Origin: Anoxybacteroides tepidamans
Lineage (GTDB): Bacteria; Bacillota; Bacilli; Bacillales; Anoxybacillaceae
DNA: 53,792 bases
Assembly (NCBI RefSeq): GCF_014201465.1
Contig: NZ_JACHEP010000021.1
Location: forward strand, 1 to 53,792
Reading direction: 5' to 3'
Part shown: positions 7,960 through 19,506 of the stretch, one piece after another
How positions within the stretch are numbered: position 1 is the stretch's first letter
How the letters are laid out: every line of letters begins with the position of its first letter
The notes under the pieces: model-generated
Told to the model about the DNA's origin: nothing
Seen by the model: only the letters and a program-made list of their open reading frames with translations
Databases searched by the model: none
Translations under genes and position numbers: made by a program

Positions 7960-8822
7960 GGATTCCCTCCAGAAAACAGCTTTTTAATCCCGTCTACCAA
8001 TTGATCGATCGTTAAGCATGGCGAAGGAATTTCTCTTCCAATTTTTTCTTCAAGCTTTCGCTTCAACAACACTGTTTCTGGCACATCTAAACCGAGCTGC
8101 AGAAGAGCGTCGGGATCATGGAAAATTTGCTGCGGCGTCCCTGTTTTCCACACCGTTCCTTTATGCATCACGATGAGATGATCCGCATATTTCGCCGCAT
8201 CTTCCATGCTGTGAGTAACTAAAATCGTTGTCAGTTTTTTCTCGCGATGGAGACGGGCAAACATCTCCATCATCTCTTTTCGACCCCGAGGATCCAACCC
8301 TGCTGTCGGCTCATCTAAGACAATGACATCTGGTTCCATCGCCAGTATCCCCGCAATCGCAACACGACGCATTTGTCCCCCGCTTAAATCAAAGGGAGAT
8401 TGATTTAAAACCTCCTCAGGAAGTCCTACTAATGAAAGAGCCTCTTTTGCTTTTTTTTTCGCTTCTTCCTCTGGAACGCCAAAATTAAGTGGCCCAAAGC
8501 AAACATCTTTCTCCACCGTTTCTTCAAACAGCTGATGTTCAGGAAATTGAAAAACAATGCCCACTTTGCGACGCAGCGGCTTTAACTGTTTCGGTTTTAT
8601 CGCCTTGGTAATCGTGTGTTCCCCGATCATTACCGTTCCATTTGTCGGCTGTAACAGTCCGTTTAAATGTTGCAATAATGTCGATTTTCCGGATCCTGTA
8701 TGGCCAATAATAGCGACATAAGTGCCACTTGCGATCGATAAATCGACATCATATAGCGCCCTTTGTGCAAACGGCGAGTTGGCATGATAAATATGTTCTA
8801 CTTGTTCAAATATAATGTCCAT
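7956..8822 (-). CDS. ecfA2: ECF transporter ATPase EcfA2
   Basis: Second ATP-binding subunit of the ECF module (B. subtilis YbaE). Walker A GHTGSGKST is at 40-48, a Q-loop region FQFPEHQLF at about 91-99, the ABC signature LSGGQ at 146-150 and Walker B VIVLDEP at 166-172. It has 288 aa; the C-terminal extension after residue 230 is typical of EcfA proteins. The start overlaps the end of ecfA1 by 25 bases, so the pair is translationally linked, as expected for an obligatory EcfA1-EcfA2 heterodimer. Confidence 0.96.
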   Translation of the reverse strand: MDIIFEQVEHIYHANSPFAQRALYDVDLSIASGTYVAIIGHTGSGKSTLLQHLNGLLQPTNGTVMIGEHTITKAIKPKQLKPLRRKVGIVFQFPEHQLFEETVEKDVCFGPLNFGVPEEEAKKKAKEALSLVGLPEEVLNQSPFDLSGGQMRRVAIAGILAMEPDVIVLDEPTAGLDPRGRKEMMEMFARLHREKKLTTILVTHSMEDAAKYADHLIVMHKGTVWKTGTPQQIFHDPDALLQLGLDVPETVLLKRKLEEKIGREIPSPCLTIDQLVDGIKKLFSGGNP

Positions 8823-9637
8823 AACTCATCCACCAACTCCTCTAATGTTACACTGTTTAACTGAAGGGGAAAACCTACCTTTTTCAATTCGTTTCTTACT
8901 TTCATCACAAACGGAAGATCTAATCTAATTTCCTCTAACTTCTCGCCAAGCGAAAAAATTTGTAGCGGCGTCCCTTCAGCTATCACTTCACCTTCGTTCA
9001 TTACGATAACTTTGTCCGCTTTCACTACTTCTTCTAAATCGTGGGTAATCGAAATCACTGTCATATTTTGCTTGATATTTAAGTTATATATAGCTTCAAG
9101 CACTTCACGTCTTCCTTTTGGGTCAAGCATTGATGTCGCTTCGTCTAAAATAATGAGATCCGGCTGCAACGCAATAATTCCGGCGATCGCTACCCGCTGT
9201 TTTTGCCCACCTGAAAGGTAGTGAGGTTCTTTTAATAAAAATTCCTCCATTCCGACTTGCTGAATGGCTGCTCTTACCCGCTCGATCATTTGCTCGCGGG
9301 GAACCCCATTGTTTTCCAAGCCAAAAGCGACATCGTCTTGAACGGTCGTACCGACAAACTGATTATCTGGATTTTGAAAAACAATGCCCATGCGCTTGCG
9401 AATATCCCATATCGTTTCCTCATTTAATATAGTATCAAATATTTTGATCACGCCGCTTTTTGCTTTTAATAAACCCATTAACAGTTTCGCCACCGTTGAC
9501 TTGCCAGAACCGTTATGTCCAACAAGCGCCACCCATTCGCCTTTGCGAACTTGAAAAGTGACGTTGCGAACCGATTCCTTCGGTTGATTCGGGTATTGAA
9601 AGGACAAATTTTTCACCGATAACGCGAGTTCCTTCAC
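8798..9637 (-). CDS. ecfA1: ECF transporter ATPase EcfA1
   Basis: First ATP-binding subunit of the ECF module (B. subtilis YbxA). Walker A GHNGSGKST is at 40-48, LSGGQ at 141-145 and LIILDEA at 161-167. The Walker B motif ends in DEA rather than DEP, a known feature of EcfA1. It has 279 aa. It heads the ecfA1-ecfA2-ecfT-truA run, about 370 bases downstream of rplQ and beyond the rplQ terminator, so it needs its own promoter; I could not identify one with confidence in the gap. Confidence 0.96.
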   Translation of the reverse strand: MKELALSVKNLSFQYPNQPKESVRNVTFQVRKGEWVALVGHNGSGKSTVAKLLMGLLKAKSGVIKIFDTILNEETIWDIRKRMGIVFQNPDNQFVGTTVQDDVAFGLENNGVPREQMIERVRAAIQQVGMEEFLLKEPHYLSGGQKQRVAIAGIIALQPDLIILDEATSMLDPKGRREVLEAIYNLNIKQNMTVISITHDLEEVVKADKVIVMNEGEVIAEGTPLQIFSLGEKLEEIRLDLPFVMKVRNELKKVGFPLQLNSVTLEELVDELWTLYLNK

Positions 9638-9690
9638 CCATTCTCTTCCTTTCCTCTATACTATATAAATACAACGGGGAGGTTTAACTT

Positions 9691-9726
9691 ATGGCGGACG
9701 AAAAAGTAGACTCCCTATTTTTTTGA
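9691..9726 (+). other. Very short reading frame with a good ribosome binding site
   Basis: GGGGAGG (9677-9683) precedes ATG 9691 by seven bases, and the frame reads MADEKVDSLFF before TGA at 9724. If the palindromic block between the two copies of ACTCCCTA (9710-9717 and 9854-9861) is removed, the same frame continues to a 25-codon peptide ending in GIYILYF. This suggests an interrupted small gene, or a coincidence. The peptide is not a family I recognise, and no plus-strand promoter is evident. Confidence 0.3.
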
Positions 9727-9853
9727 CTGTCGGAGGCAAGTCTGTGATTGGCCTTCGCGTGACAGAGGACCGAACAACCAACCGCTTCACCGACAAATTC
9801 ATTTGTCTGGAAGCGGTGTTGTTCGGTCACCCGACAGTCGAAACATACCGATT
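9718..9853. repeat. Long imperfect palindrome, possible inserted element
   Basis: Outer arms TTTTGACTGTCGG (9721-9733) and its near complement (9831-9843) enclose a very long hairpin. ACCGAACAAC (9769-9778) pairs with 9818-9827, ACCGCTTC (9781-9788) with 9810-9817, and GACAAA (9792-9797) with 9802-9807. The block is bounded by the 8-bp direct repeat ACTCCCTA. It has no T-tract, is not a simple terminator, and is unrelated to the three-copy element elsewhere in the window. Confidence 0.6.
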
Positions 9854-9941
9854 ACTCCCTAAAAGACGAAAACGTTAAAGTTCCAAATGGCATTTATATA
9901 CTCTACTTCTAACTCTACTATACAAGCAGTAGAAAGGGAAA

Positions 9942-9987
9942 TAAAAAAAGGGCATAGATCCAGTTTGAAACAAACTGTCTCGCCCTT
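9942..9987 (-). terminator. Terminator after rplQ (end of the S10-spc-alpha run)
   Basis: On the minus strand AAGGGC pairs with GCCCTT, with an inner stem CAGTTTG/CAAACTG, followed by TTTTTTTATTT. It is placed about 20 bases after the rplQ stop. Confidence 0.88.
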
Positions 9988-10006
9988 GTTAATCAACCGA
10001 ATCACT

Positions 10007-10369
10007 TTAAACGAGTTCAATAACAACCATTGGTGCGCCATCGCCGCGACGCGGACCAAGCTTCATAATGCGCGTATAGCCGCCTTGACGATCTTGGTAA
10101 CGTGGAGCAATATCGCTGAACAATTTTTGAATCGCATCTTGGCCTGTTTCCGTGTTGGCTACCTCTTTACGGATAAACGCAGCTGCTTGACGACGAGCAT
10201 GCAAGTCACCGCGTTTTCCTAAAGTAATCATTTTTTCAACGACCGAACGCAATTCTTTTGCGCGAGCTTCTGTCGTTTCAATACGCTCGTTAATAATTAA
10301 ATCCGTAGCTAAATCGCGAAGCAACGCTTTGCGTTGAGCGCTAGTACGTCCTAATTTTCTGTATGACAT
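10007..10369 (-). CDS. rplQ: 50S ribosomal protein L17
   Basis: Ribosomal protein L17, near the exit tunnel of the large subunit. The start [25 protein letters not shown] is diagnostic and 120 aa is the normal length for Bacillaceae. It is the last gene of the alpha operon part, 62 bases after rpoA, and is followed by a strong terminator. Confidence 0.98.
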   Translation of the reverse strand: MSYRKLGRTSAQRKALLRDLATDLIINERIETTEARAKELRSVVEKMITLGKRGDLHARRQAAAFIRKEVANTETGQDAIQKLFSDIAPRYQDRQGGYTRIMKLGPRRGDGAPMVVIELV

Positions 10370-10431
10370 GAGATGTCCCTCCTTTTTTGAATGACTTGTA
10401 ACATGAAAATGCCTAGTTAATCACACGTTAA

Positions 10432-11376
10432 CTAGTCATCTTTGCGTAAGCCTAACCCTAACTCCTCAAGTTTCGCTTTTACTTCCTCCAAGGATTTTCG
10501 GCCTAGGTTACGCACTTTCATCATATCTTCTTCCGTTTTTTGTGCAAGTTCTTGGACGGTATTAATTCCCGCGCGTTTTAAGCAGTTGTAGGAACGGACA
10601 GACAGATCGAGTTCTTCGATCGTCATTTCGAGCACTTTTTCTTTTTGGTCTTCTTCTTTTTCAACCATGATTTCCGCGTTTTGCGCTTCATCTGTAAGAC
10701 CAACAAAAATGTTTAAGTGCTCTGTTAAAATTTTCGCACCAAGAGAAACTGCTTCTTTTGGACCAATACTTCCATCTGTCCATACATCAAGCGTTAACTT
10801 GTCATAGTTCGTGACTTGGCCGACACGAGTATTTTCCACTTGATAAGCTACGCGCGATACCGGTGTATAAATCGAATCGATAGGGATAACACCTATTGGC
10901 TGATCCTCGCGTTTATTGGCATCAGCTGGAGCATACCCACGTCCACGTTTTGCCGTCATTCTCATGCGAAGGTGGCCGCCTTCAGCTAGCGTAGCAATAT
11001 GAAGGTCCGGATTCAATATTTCAACATCGCTGTCGTGAGTAATATCAGCAGCCGTGACAACTCCTTCACCCTGTACATCAATTTCAAGCGTCTTTTCTTC
11101 GTCAGAGTAAATTTTTAACGCAAGCTTTTTCACGTTTAAAATAATTGCTGTCACATCTTCTACGACGCCTTCAATTGTTGAGAACTCATGCAGTACACCA
11201 TCTATTTGAATAGATGTCACAGCGGCACCAGGGAGTGATTATAATAGGATACGACGTAAGGAGTTTCCCAAAGTTGTTCCTTATCCTCGCTCAAGTGGTT
11301 CAACGACGTATTTGCCATATTTGGCATCTTCGCTGATTTCAACCGTCTCGATTTTTGGCTTTTCGATTTCGATCAT
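10432..11376 (-). pseudogene. rpoA: RNA polymerase alpha subunit with two in-frame stop codons
   Basis: The frame from ATG 11374-11376 to the stop at 10432 covers exactly 314 codons, the length of B. subtilis RpoA, and the residues match the family throughout: [10 protein letters not shown] at the start, the dimerisation region, then the C-terminal domain [19 protein letters not shown] and the end GLGLRKDD. Codon 32, expected Tyr, is TAA (11281-11283). Codon 46, expected Ser, is TAA (11239-11241). Each differs from a sense codon by one C-to-A change on the coding strand. AGGAGGG precedes the ATG, so the start is normal. Internal restart (for example at GTG 11220) would remove residues needed for alpha dimerisation and polymerase assembly. 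No other damage is visible. Since the gene is essential, sequence errors are the simplest reading; a true lesion would require a second rpoA or suppression. Confidence 0.93.
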
Positions 11377-11480
11377 GATATATACCCTCCTTCAAAACGT
11401 CGAAACCCCGACCAAACGATACACGCCTAATCGAAATTCCCCCATGAATCAGTTCCCGAATGTGCGCAGTAGCTGAGTAA

Positions 11481-11546
11481 AATTTCTCTGCCAAAAACCA
11501 TATCATATCCCATTATTGACAAGGATACAAAATCTATACAGAGAAA

Positions 11547-11548
<2 letters not shown>
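11481..11548 (-). promoter_or_regulatory. Inverted repeat in the rpsK-rpoA gap
   Basis: A perfect 10-bp inverted repeat, AATTTCTCTG and CAGAGAAATT (11539-11548 and 11481-11490 on the minus strand), spans 48 bases between rpsK and rpoA and overlaps the rpsK stop codon. It has no T-tract. It may be an mRNA processing or control structure for alpha synthesis; this is inference. Confidence 0.35.
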
Positions 11549-11957
<409 letters not shown>

Positions 11958-11961
11958 TTAA

Positions 11962-12342
<381 letters not shown>

Positions 12343-12349
12343 TTAAAAA

Positions 12350-12493
<144 letters not shown>

Positions 12494-12496
12494 TCA

Positions 12497-12715
12497 TTAT
12501 TTATAACGATACGTAATTCTACCGCGAGTTAAATCGTACGGAGATAATTCTACCGTAACTTTATCTCCAGGTAAAATACGAATAAAATGCATGCGAATTT
12601 TACCAGAAACGTGCGCTAACACCGTATGACCATTTTCAAGTTCCACTTTAAACATCGCATTGGGCAATGTTTCAACAACTGTTCCTTCCACTTCAATTAC
12701 ATCGTCCTTCGCCAT
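12497..12715 (-). CDS. infA: Translation initiation factor IF-1
   Basis: IF-1 occupies the ribosomal A site during initiation. The 72-aa OB-fold protein begins [20 protein letters not shown] and ends [10 protein letters not shown]. An open frame extends upstream to 12760, but it overlaps the previous gene and the family start is the ATG at 12715. The gene overlaps the KOW-domain gene by 23 bases. Confidence 0.98.
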   Translation of the reverse strand: MAKDDVIEVEGTVVETLPNAMFKVELENGHTVLAHVSGKIRMHFIRILPGDKVTVELSPYDLTRGRITYRYK

Positions 12716-13034
12716 GGATCGGCTCTCCCTTCTTCGAATCAGTAACATATTCGTTGACAAATTTCGTTAATGCATAACGCAATTTGCCGTTTGTCACACG
12801 ACCAGTTTCAATAATGCTGTTTTGAACTTCCAAGGAAATATAGTCAAACACTTTGATGTGCTGGACATTTTTCCGTTTTGGAACGTCAAACTTCCGCCTA
12901 CTTCCATCAGCAAGCAAAACAAATCGCTCATCCACGATTCCAACGACGACAGCATATTGCCCTGCTTCACGACCATGTGTGATTAATACAATTTGTCCGA
13001 CTTGACATGGTGAGCCTATATGCAATGACCTCAC
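12693..13034 (-). CDS. KOW-domain RNA-binding protein (L14e-like, YbzG type)
   Basis: A small basic KOW-domain protein found between map and infA in Bacillaceae, annotated in relatives as a ribosomal L14e/L6e/L27e-like protein. The KOW segment [20 protein letters not shown] lies near residue 13, then a basic stretch [13 protein letters not shown]. Its function is not established; RNA or ribosome binding is inferred from the domain and from the neighbourhood. The start is uncertain: GTG 13034 gives 113 aa, and a TTG nine bases further in is also possible. It begins a few bases after the map stop and overlaps infA. Confidence 0.85.
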   Translation of the reverse strand: MRSLHIGSPCQVGQIVLITHGREAGQYAVVVGIVDERFVLLADGSRRKFDVPKRKNVQHIKVFDYISLEVQNSIIETGRVTNGKLRYALTKFVNEYVTDSKKGEPIHGEGRCN

Positions 13035-13040
13035 CTTCGA

Positions 13041-13786
13041 TTAGAGGGTAGTTAAAATCTCATAGCCGGTCTCTGTAATGGCGATTGTATGCTCGAAATG
13101 AGCACACATTTTTCCGTCTACTGTTACGACTGTCCAGTCATCTTCAAGCGTCCTTACATAACGGCTCCCCGCGTTGACCATCGGTTCAATGCACAACACC
13201 ATGCCTGGTTTTAACCGCGGTCCTTTATTCGGAGGACCATAATGTGGAATTTGCGGGTCTTCATGTAAGTTTTGACCAATTCCATGCCCGACATACTCAC
13301 GCACGATGGAAAAATTGTACGCTTCAACATATGTTTGAATCGCGTGAGAAATGTTCGATAAGCGGACGCCTGGTTTTGCTTCCTGTATTCCTTTATATAA
13401 CGATTGTTCCGTTACTTCAAGAAGTTTTTTCGTTTCCTCGGCAATTTCGCCGACCGGATACGTCCAAGCTGAATCCGCGTGATACCCATTGTATTGGGCT
13501 CCGATATCAATGCTAATGATATCGCCTTCCTTTAAGACGCGGTCGCCCGGAATGCCGTGAACCAATTCCTCATTCACCGAAGCACAGATGCTGCCCGGAA
13601 ACCCGTTATATCCTTTAAAGGAAGGAATTGCCCCATGTTGGCGAATCACAGTTTCCGCAATATGATCTAGCTCTTTTGTTGTAATTCCCGGCTTAATATG
13701 TTTTTGCAATTCTTGGTGAGTCAAAGCGACGATTCGCCCAGCTTCACGCATAATGTCAATTTCACGCGGGGTTTTGCAAATGATCA

Positions 13787-13787
<1 letters not shown>
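13041..13787 (-). CDS. map: Methionine aminopeptidase, type I
   Basis: Removes the N-terminal methionine from nascent proteins. In the 248-aa protein the five metal ligands are Asp94, Asp105, His168, Glu201 and Glu232, with His77 as the substrate-contact histidine in VHGIPG. The ATG at 13787 overlaps the adk stop by one base (TAATG), giving translational coupling; an upstream in-frame start at 13814 would lie inside adk and is not used. It lacks the zinc-finger extension of some type I enzymes. Confidence 0.97.
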
Positions 13788-14449
<662 letters not shown>

Positions 14450-14495
14450 TCAGCTCTAGATGAGGTAGAGGGAATGAGCTTCCCCGCCAACCTCT

Positions 14496-15788
14496 CTACT
14501 TAATAAAACCTTTGTAATGCCGTTTGACTAATTGACTTTCAAGCTGCTTCATCGTTTCAAGTGCAACCCCTACAACGATCAGCAAACTCGTTCCACCAAT
14601 TTGGGCGGACGCCGGCAAATTAGCAAACTTGACAAAAAAGACAGGAAGAACAGCGATCACTGCTAAGAATATTGACCCGACAAACGTAAGGCGATAAAGA
14701 ACTTTTGTTACATACTCTTGTGTGTTTCTTCCTGGGCGAATGCCTGGAATGTAACCACCTTGCTTTTTAAGATTGTCCGCCATTTGTTCCGGATTCACTT
14801 GAACAAAGGCATAGAAATACGTAAAGGCAATAATCAGTGCCACATATATAATCATACCAACTGGTTGTGTATAATCAAACGTTTTCTTAATCCACAATGT
14901 TACATCATTCGAGCCGAAAAACGATGCAATTGTCGGTGGAGCAATAATAAATGACACTGCAAAAATAACAGGAATAACCCCTGCCGGATTCACCTTTAAT
15001 GGCAAATGAGTAGAGTGACCGCCTACCGGACTGCGGCCCTCTAATCGCTTGGCATATTGAATCGGAATTTTACGAAACGCTTGTTGGATATAGATGACTC
15101 CAACAATCACCGCAATCACTGCTAAAGCGATAAGAAGTACGGTTACAATTCGTAAAAATAATTGATCGCCTGCATCTCCAAACTGCTGCGCATAAATTTG
15201 GTTAAGGGTCGATGGGATCCCTGAAACGATACCAGCAAAAATAATAATGGAAACTCCGTTTCCTACACCTTTTGCCGTAATTTGTTCCCCCAACCACATT
15301 AAAAATGCCGTCCCTGCCGTTAATACAGTAGCAATAAGCAAATATGTCGGTATTCCAGGGTTTTTAATTAATACCCCGCCCGTCAAATTATTAAAACCAT
15401 ACGACATCCCGAATGCTTGAATAAAACCAAGCACAATTGTAAAGTAGCGGGTAAACTGAGCTAATTTACGCCGTCCGACTTCTCCTTGTTTGGACCATTC
15501 CGTAAATTTAGGAACAACATCCATCTGTAACAATTGTACGATGATGGATGCTGTAATGTAAGGCATAATCCCCATAGCGAAAATGGAGAAGTTTTTTAGA
15601 GCCCCTCCTCCAAATGTGTTAAGAACACCAAACACATTCAGCTGATCTTGTATTTTTAGCACATCTGCGTTCACGCTTGGAACAGGAATAAACGTTCCAA
15701 TCCGAAACACAATGAGCATAAGGAGGGTAAACAGGATTTTCTTTCTTATATCACCCACGCGCATAAAATTGGAGATTGTTCGAAACAT
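14496..15788 (-). CDS. secY: Protein translocase subunit SecY
   Basis: Pore subunit of the SecYEG translocon. The 430-aa protein has about ten hydrophobic segments. It starts [18 protein letters not shown] and contains the cytoplasmic loop RKIPIQYAKRLEGRSPVGG, which interacts with SecA and the ribosome. The ATG overlaps the rplO stop by one base, so it is coupled to ribosomal protein synthesis. SecE is encoded in the same window (42069-42251). Confidence 0.98.
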   Translation of the reverse strand: MFRTISNFMRVGDIRKKILFTLLMLIVFRIGTFIPVPSVNADVLKIQDQLNVFGVLNTFGGGALKNFSIFAMGIMPYITASIIVQLLQMDVVPKFTEWSKQGEVGRRKLAQFTRYFTIVLGFIQAFGMSYGFNNLTGGVLIKNPGIPTYLLIATVLTAGTAFLMWLGEQITAKGVGNGVSIIIFAGIVSGIPSTLNQIYAQQFGDAGDQLFLRIVTVLLIALAVIAVIVGVIYIQQAFRKIPIQYAKRLEGRSPVGGHSTHLPLKVNPAGVIPVIFAVSFIIAPPTIASFFGSNDVTLWIKKTFDYTQPVGMIIYVALIIAFTYFYAFVQVNPEQMADNLKKQGGYIPGIRPGRNTQEYVTKVLYRLTFVGSIFLAVIAVLPVFFVKFANLPASAQIGGTSLLIVVGVALETMKQLESQLVKRHYKGFIK

Positions 15789-16228
15789 TAAATCACCTCA
15801 GTTTTACCGCCAGCAGCTTCAATCGCTTCTTTTGCAGCAGAGGAGAATTTATGTGCTTTTACTGTTAATTTTTTCTCGATTTGGCCGTTACCTAAAATTT
15901 TCACGCCAGCTTTTAACTTGCTGACTACACCTGTTTCTAGTAAAAGTTCAGGTGTTACTTCTGTACCGTCTTCAAAACGGTTTAACGCGTCAAGGTTGAC
16001 GATCGCATATTCTTTACGATGAATGTTTGTGAAACCGCGTTTTGGAAGACGACGGAACAATGGAGTTTGACCGCCTTCAAAACCGATTCTTACACCGCCA
16101 CCTGAACGAGCGTTCTGACCTTTATGACCTCTACCAGACGTTTTACCGTTACCAGAACCGATACCACGACCCACACGGTTGCGTTCTTTGCGGGAACCTG
16201 GTGCTGGTTGTAATTCATGAAGTTTCAT
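15788..16228 (-). CDS. rplO: 50S ribosomal protein L15
   Basis: Ribosomal protein L15, a late assembly protein of the large subunit. [20 protein letters not shown] and the glycine-rich [20 protein letters not shown] are diagnostic; 146 aa from the ATG at 16228. An in-frame ATG at 16252 exists but would overlap rpmD; AGGAGG precedes the chosen start. It follows rpmD and overlaps secY by one base. Confidence 0.97.
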   Translation of the reverse strand: MKLHELQPAPGSRKERNRVGRGIGSGNGKTSGRGHKGQNARSGGGVRIGFEGGQTPLFRRLPKRGFTNIHRKEYAIVNLDALNRFEDGTEVTPELLLETGVVSKLKAGVKILGNGQIEKKLTVKAHKFSSAAKEAIEAAGGKTEVI

Positions 16229-16251
16229 CGCGAGGCACCTCCTTATGTTCA

Positions 16252-16440
16252 TTATTGTTCTAATTCTTGAACTTTCACAAGATGAGCAACTTTATTAATC
16301 ATTCCGCGAATCGCCGGATTGTCGTTATGAACAACTGTTTGATGCAATTTCCGTAATCCTAACGTTTTAACCGTTACGCGTTGATCTTCAGGACGACCAA
16401 TCACGCTGCGAGTGAGGGTAATCGCTAATTTTTTCGCCAT
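16252..16440 (-). CDS. rpmD: 50S ribosomal protein L30
   Basis: Ribosomal protein L30, 62 aa, with [20 protein letters not shown] followed by [19 protein letters not shown], typical of the short bacterial form. It is placed between rpsE and rplO in the spc order, 13 bases after rpsE. Confidence 0.97.
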   Translation of the reverse strand: MAKKLAITLTRSVIGRPEDQRVTVKTLGLRKLHQTVVHNDNPAIRGMINKVAHLVKVQELEQ

Positions 16441-16453
16441 TGTATTTCCCTCC

Positions 16454-16954
16454 TTATCCTAACAGTTCCTCAACTGTTTTACCGCGCAATTTTGCTACGT
16501 CTTCTGCACGTTTTAATTGTTTTAAACCGTCAATTGTCGCACGTACCATGTTAATTGGTGTGTTCGAACCGATCGATTTTGATAAAATATCGCTAATACC
16601 CGCTAACTCAAGCACCGCACGCGCAGGACCACCTGCGATAACCCCTGTACCTTCAGAAGCTGGTTTTAAGATGATTTCACCCGCACCGAAGTGGCCGATT
16701 ACTTCGTGAGGAATCGTTGTACCAACGATCGGTACAGTAATTAAATTTTTCTTAGCGTCTTCAATCGCTTTGCGAATCGCATCTGGAACTTCTTGAGCTT
16801 TTCCTGTTCCAAATCCGACATGACCGTTCTTATCACCAACAACAACTAAAGCAGCGAAACGGAATCGACGTCCACCTTTTACTACCTTTGCTACGCGGTT
16901 AACGGCAACAACGCGTTCTTCAAGTTCAAGTTTATTTGGATCAATGCGACGCAT
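16454..16954 (-). CDS. rpsE: 30S ribosomal protein S5
   Basis: Ribosomal protein S5, important for decoding fidelity. The double-stranded RNA-binding-like N-terminal domain includes [20 protein letters not shown] at about residues 20-39; the C-terminal domain includes [20 protein letters not shown]. The VKGGR loop, where spectinomycin resistance changes fall, has the usual sequence. It has 166 aa. Confidence 0.98.
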   Translation of the reverse strand: MRRIDPNKLELEERVVAVNRVAKVVKGGRRFRFAALVVVGDKNGHVGFGTGKAQEVPDAIRKAIEDAKKNLITVPIVGTTIPHEVIGHFGAGEIILKPASEGTGVIAGGPARAVLELAGISDILSKSIGSNTPINMVRATIDGLKQLKRAEDVAKLRGKTVEELLG

Positions 16955-16973
16955 CTCTGTCCCTCCTTTATAA

Positions 16974-17336
16974 TTAGAATTCTAAACCAGCTTCACGAGC
17001 AGCGTCAGCGAGTGCTTTTACACGTCCATGATATAAATATCCGCCGCGGTCAAACACGACGCTTTTAATTCCTTTTTCGAGCGCGCGTTTTGCAACTAAT
17101 TCGCCCACTTTTTGAGCTGCTTCTATGTTTCCTGTTGATTCTAAGTTAAACTCTTTATCTAATGTCGAAGCACTAACAATCGTTACTGCTTTTACATCAT
17201 CGATAATTTGCGCATAAATGTGTTTGTTTGAGCGGAACACATTTAAGCGTGGACGTTCAGCAGTTCCAAATACTTTTCGGCGCACACGGGCATGTCTTTT
17301 TTTACGAACTGCATTTTTATCAAGCTTAGTGATCAT
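16974..17336 (-). CDS. rplR: 50S ribosomal protein L18
   Basis: Ribosomal protein L18, which binds 5S rRNA. 120 aa from ATG 17336 ([20 protein letters not shown]), with [16 protein letters not shown] and the C-terminal [17 protein letters not shown]. The further upstream ATG at 17354 reads through the Shine-Dalgarno region and is not used. Confidence 0.97.
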   Translation of the reverse strand: MITKLDKNAVRKKRHARVRRKVFGTAERPRLNVFRSNKHIYAQIIDDVKAVTIVSASTLDKEFNLESTGNIEAAQKVGELVAKRALEKGIKSVVFDRGGYLYHGRVKALADAAREAGLEF

Positions 17337-17368
17337 TTCCGTCACTCCTTTCATTTACCTAAGCAGCA

Positions 17369-17908
17369 TTATTTTTTACCTGTTTTACCTTCTTTGCGGC
17401 GTACAACTTCACCTTCGTAACGAATCCCTTTTCCTTTATATGGTTCTGGCGCACGTACCGCACGAATATTTGCTGCTAATTCACCAACGCGTTGTTTATC
17501 CGCACCTTTTACAACGATTTTTGTTTGTGAAGGAACTTCGATCTCAAGTCCTTCTTCCGGTTCGATTTCAACTGGATGAGAGTAACCGACGCTAAGGACA
17601 AGCTTTTTGCCTTGTTTCGAAGCACGGTAACCGACCCCTACTAATTCAAGGGCTTTCTCGTATCCTTTTGAAACTCCCTCCACCATGTTTGCAAGTAAAC
17701 TGCGAGTTGTCCCATGAAGAGTACGATGTTCTTTTTCGTCGCTTGGACGAGTAACCGTTAAAACGTTATCTGCTAACGTAATTGTCATATCAGGATGGAA
17801 AGTGCGAGTCAATTCGCCTTTCGGTCCTTTTACTGTAACTGTGCTACCATCGATTGTTACTGTTACACCAGCCGGAATTTCAATTGGTTTTTTACCGACA
17901 CGTGACAT
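17369..17908 (-). CDS. rplF: 50S ribosomal protein L6
   Basis: Ribosomal protein L6, two-domain protein near the GTPase-associated region. [17 protein letters not shown] starts the 179-aa product, and [20 protein letters not shown] near the end is diagnostic. GGAGGTGTC precedes the ATG at 17908; the alternative ATG at 17923 overlaps that site. It sits between rpsH and rplR. Confidence 0.97.
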   Translation of the reverse strand: MSRVGKKPIEIPAGVTVTIDGSTVTVKGPKGELTRTFHPDMTITLADNVLTVTRPSDEKEHRTLHGTTRSLLANMVEGVSKGYEKALELVGVGYRASKQGKKLVLSVGYSHPVEIEPEEGLEIEVPSQTKIVVKGADKQRVGELAANIRAVRAPEPYKGKGIRYEGEVVRRKEGKTGKK

Positions 17909-17938
17909 ACTTGACACCTCCATTCTTCAAAAAACTAA

Positions 17939-18337
17939 TTACCAAATGTATGCTAACACTTCGCCGCCAGTTCCTTTTTGACGTGCTTCTTTGTCCGTTA
18001 AAATCCCTTGAGACGTAGAAAGGATCGCAATACCTAAACCGTTCAATACGCGAGGTACTTCATGAGCTTTCGCATAAACGCGCAAACCAGGCTTGCTAAT
18101 GCGTTTAAGACCAGTAATAACGCGCTCATTATTTGGACCGTATTTCAAGAAAATACGGAGGATACCTTGTTTGTTATCTTCAATGTACTCGACATCACGA
18201 ATGAAACCTTCACGTTTTAAAATTTCTGCGATTTCTCTCTTCATTTTAGAAGCCGGAACTTCTAGTTTCTCGTGACGTACCATATTCGCATTACGAATGC
18301 GAGTAAGCATATCTGCAATTGGATCTGTCATCACCAT
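17939..18337 (-). CDS. rpsH: 30S ribosomal protein S8
   Basis: Ribosomal protein S8, a primary 16S rRNA binder. [20 protein letters not shown] at the start and [20 protein letters not shown] near the end are diagnostic; 132 aa. In E. coli S8 is the translational repressor of this operon; no matching mRNA structure was recognised here. Confidence 0.98.
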   Translation of the reverse strand: MVMTDPIADMLTRIRNANMVRHEKLEVPASKMKREIAEILKREGFIRDVEYIEDNKQGILRIFLKYGPNNERVITGLKRISKPGLRVYAKAHEVPRVLNGLGIAILSTSQGILTDKEARQKGTGGEVLAYIW

Positions 18338-18370
18338 TATGTTTTACCTCCTTCCCAATTCACGGGTTAA

Positions 18371-18574
<204 letters not shown>

Positions 18575-18590
18575 TTACGAATGGGATTCA

Positions 18591-19151
<561 letters not shown>

Positions 19152-19157
19152 TCACGA

Positions 19158-19469
19158 TTATTTATCTAAAATTTCACCAGATTTTTTCGCGTAACGTACT
19201 TTTTTACCATCTACTACTTTATATCCTACGCGAGTTGGAGTTCCAGTTTTAGGATCTAAAGGCATTACGTTCGAAACGTGAATTGGTGCCTCTTTGCTAA
19301 TAATACCGCCTTGAGGATTCGCTTGAGATGGTTTTGCGTGTTTTTTAACGATGTTTACACCCTCTACAAGCACTCGGTTTTTCTTAGGGAATGCCGCAAG
19401 AACAACACCTTGTTTCCCTTTGTCTTTCCCAGAGATTACTTGTACTTTATCACCTTTTTTTACATGCAT
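19158..19469 (-). CDS. rplX: 50S ribosomal protein L24
   Basis: Ribosomal protein L24, an assembly initiator with a KOW motif: [20 protein letters not shown] near the start. 103 aa from ATG 19469; the in-frame ATG at 19481 lies within the Shine-Dalgarno region. It ends [12 protein letters not shown]-like, as in relatives. Confidence 0.97.
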   Translation of the reverse strand: MHVKKGDKVQVISGKDKGKQGVVLAAFPKKNRVLVEGVNIVKKHAKPSQANPQGGIISKEAPIHVSNVMPLDPKTGTPTRVGYKVVDGKKVRYAKKSGEILDK

Positions 19470-19506
19470 CGTAGTTCGCACCTCCTTGAAAGGCTTTCCC
19501 TTTTCA

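Noticed and set aside
11239-11283. Programmed recoding or a reassigned stop codon as the explanation for the rpoA stops
   Set aside because: TAA is used as the normal stop in many neighbouring genes, is not a recoding codon in Bacillaceae, and no stimulatory structure is evident.
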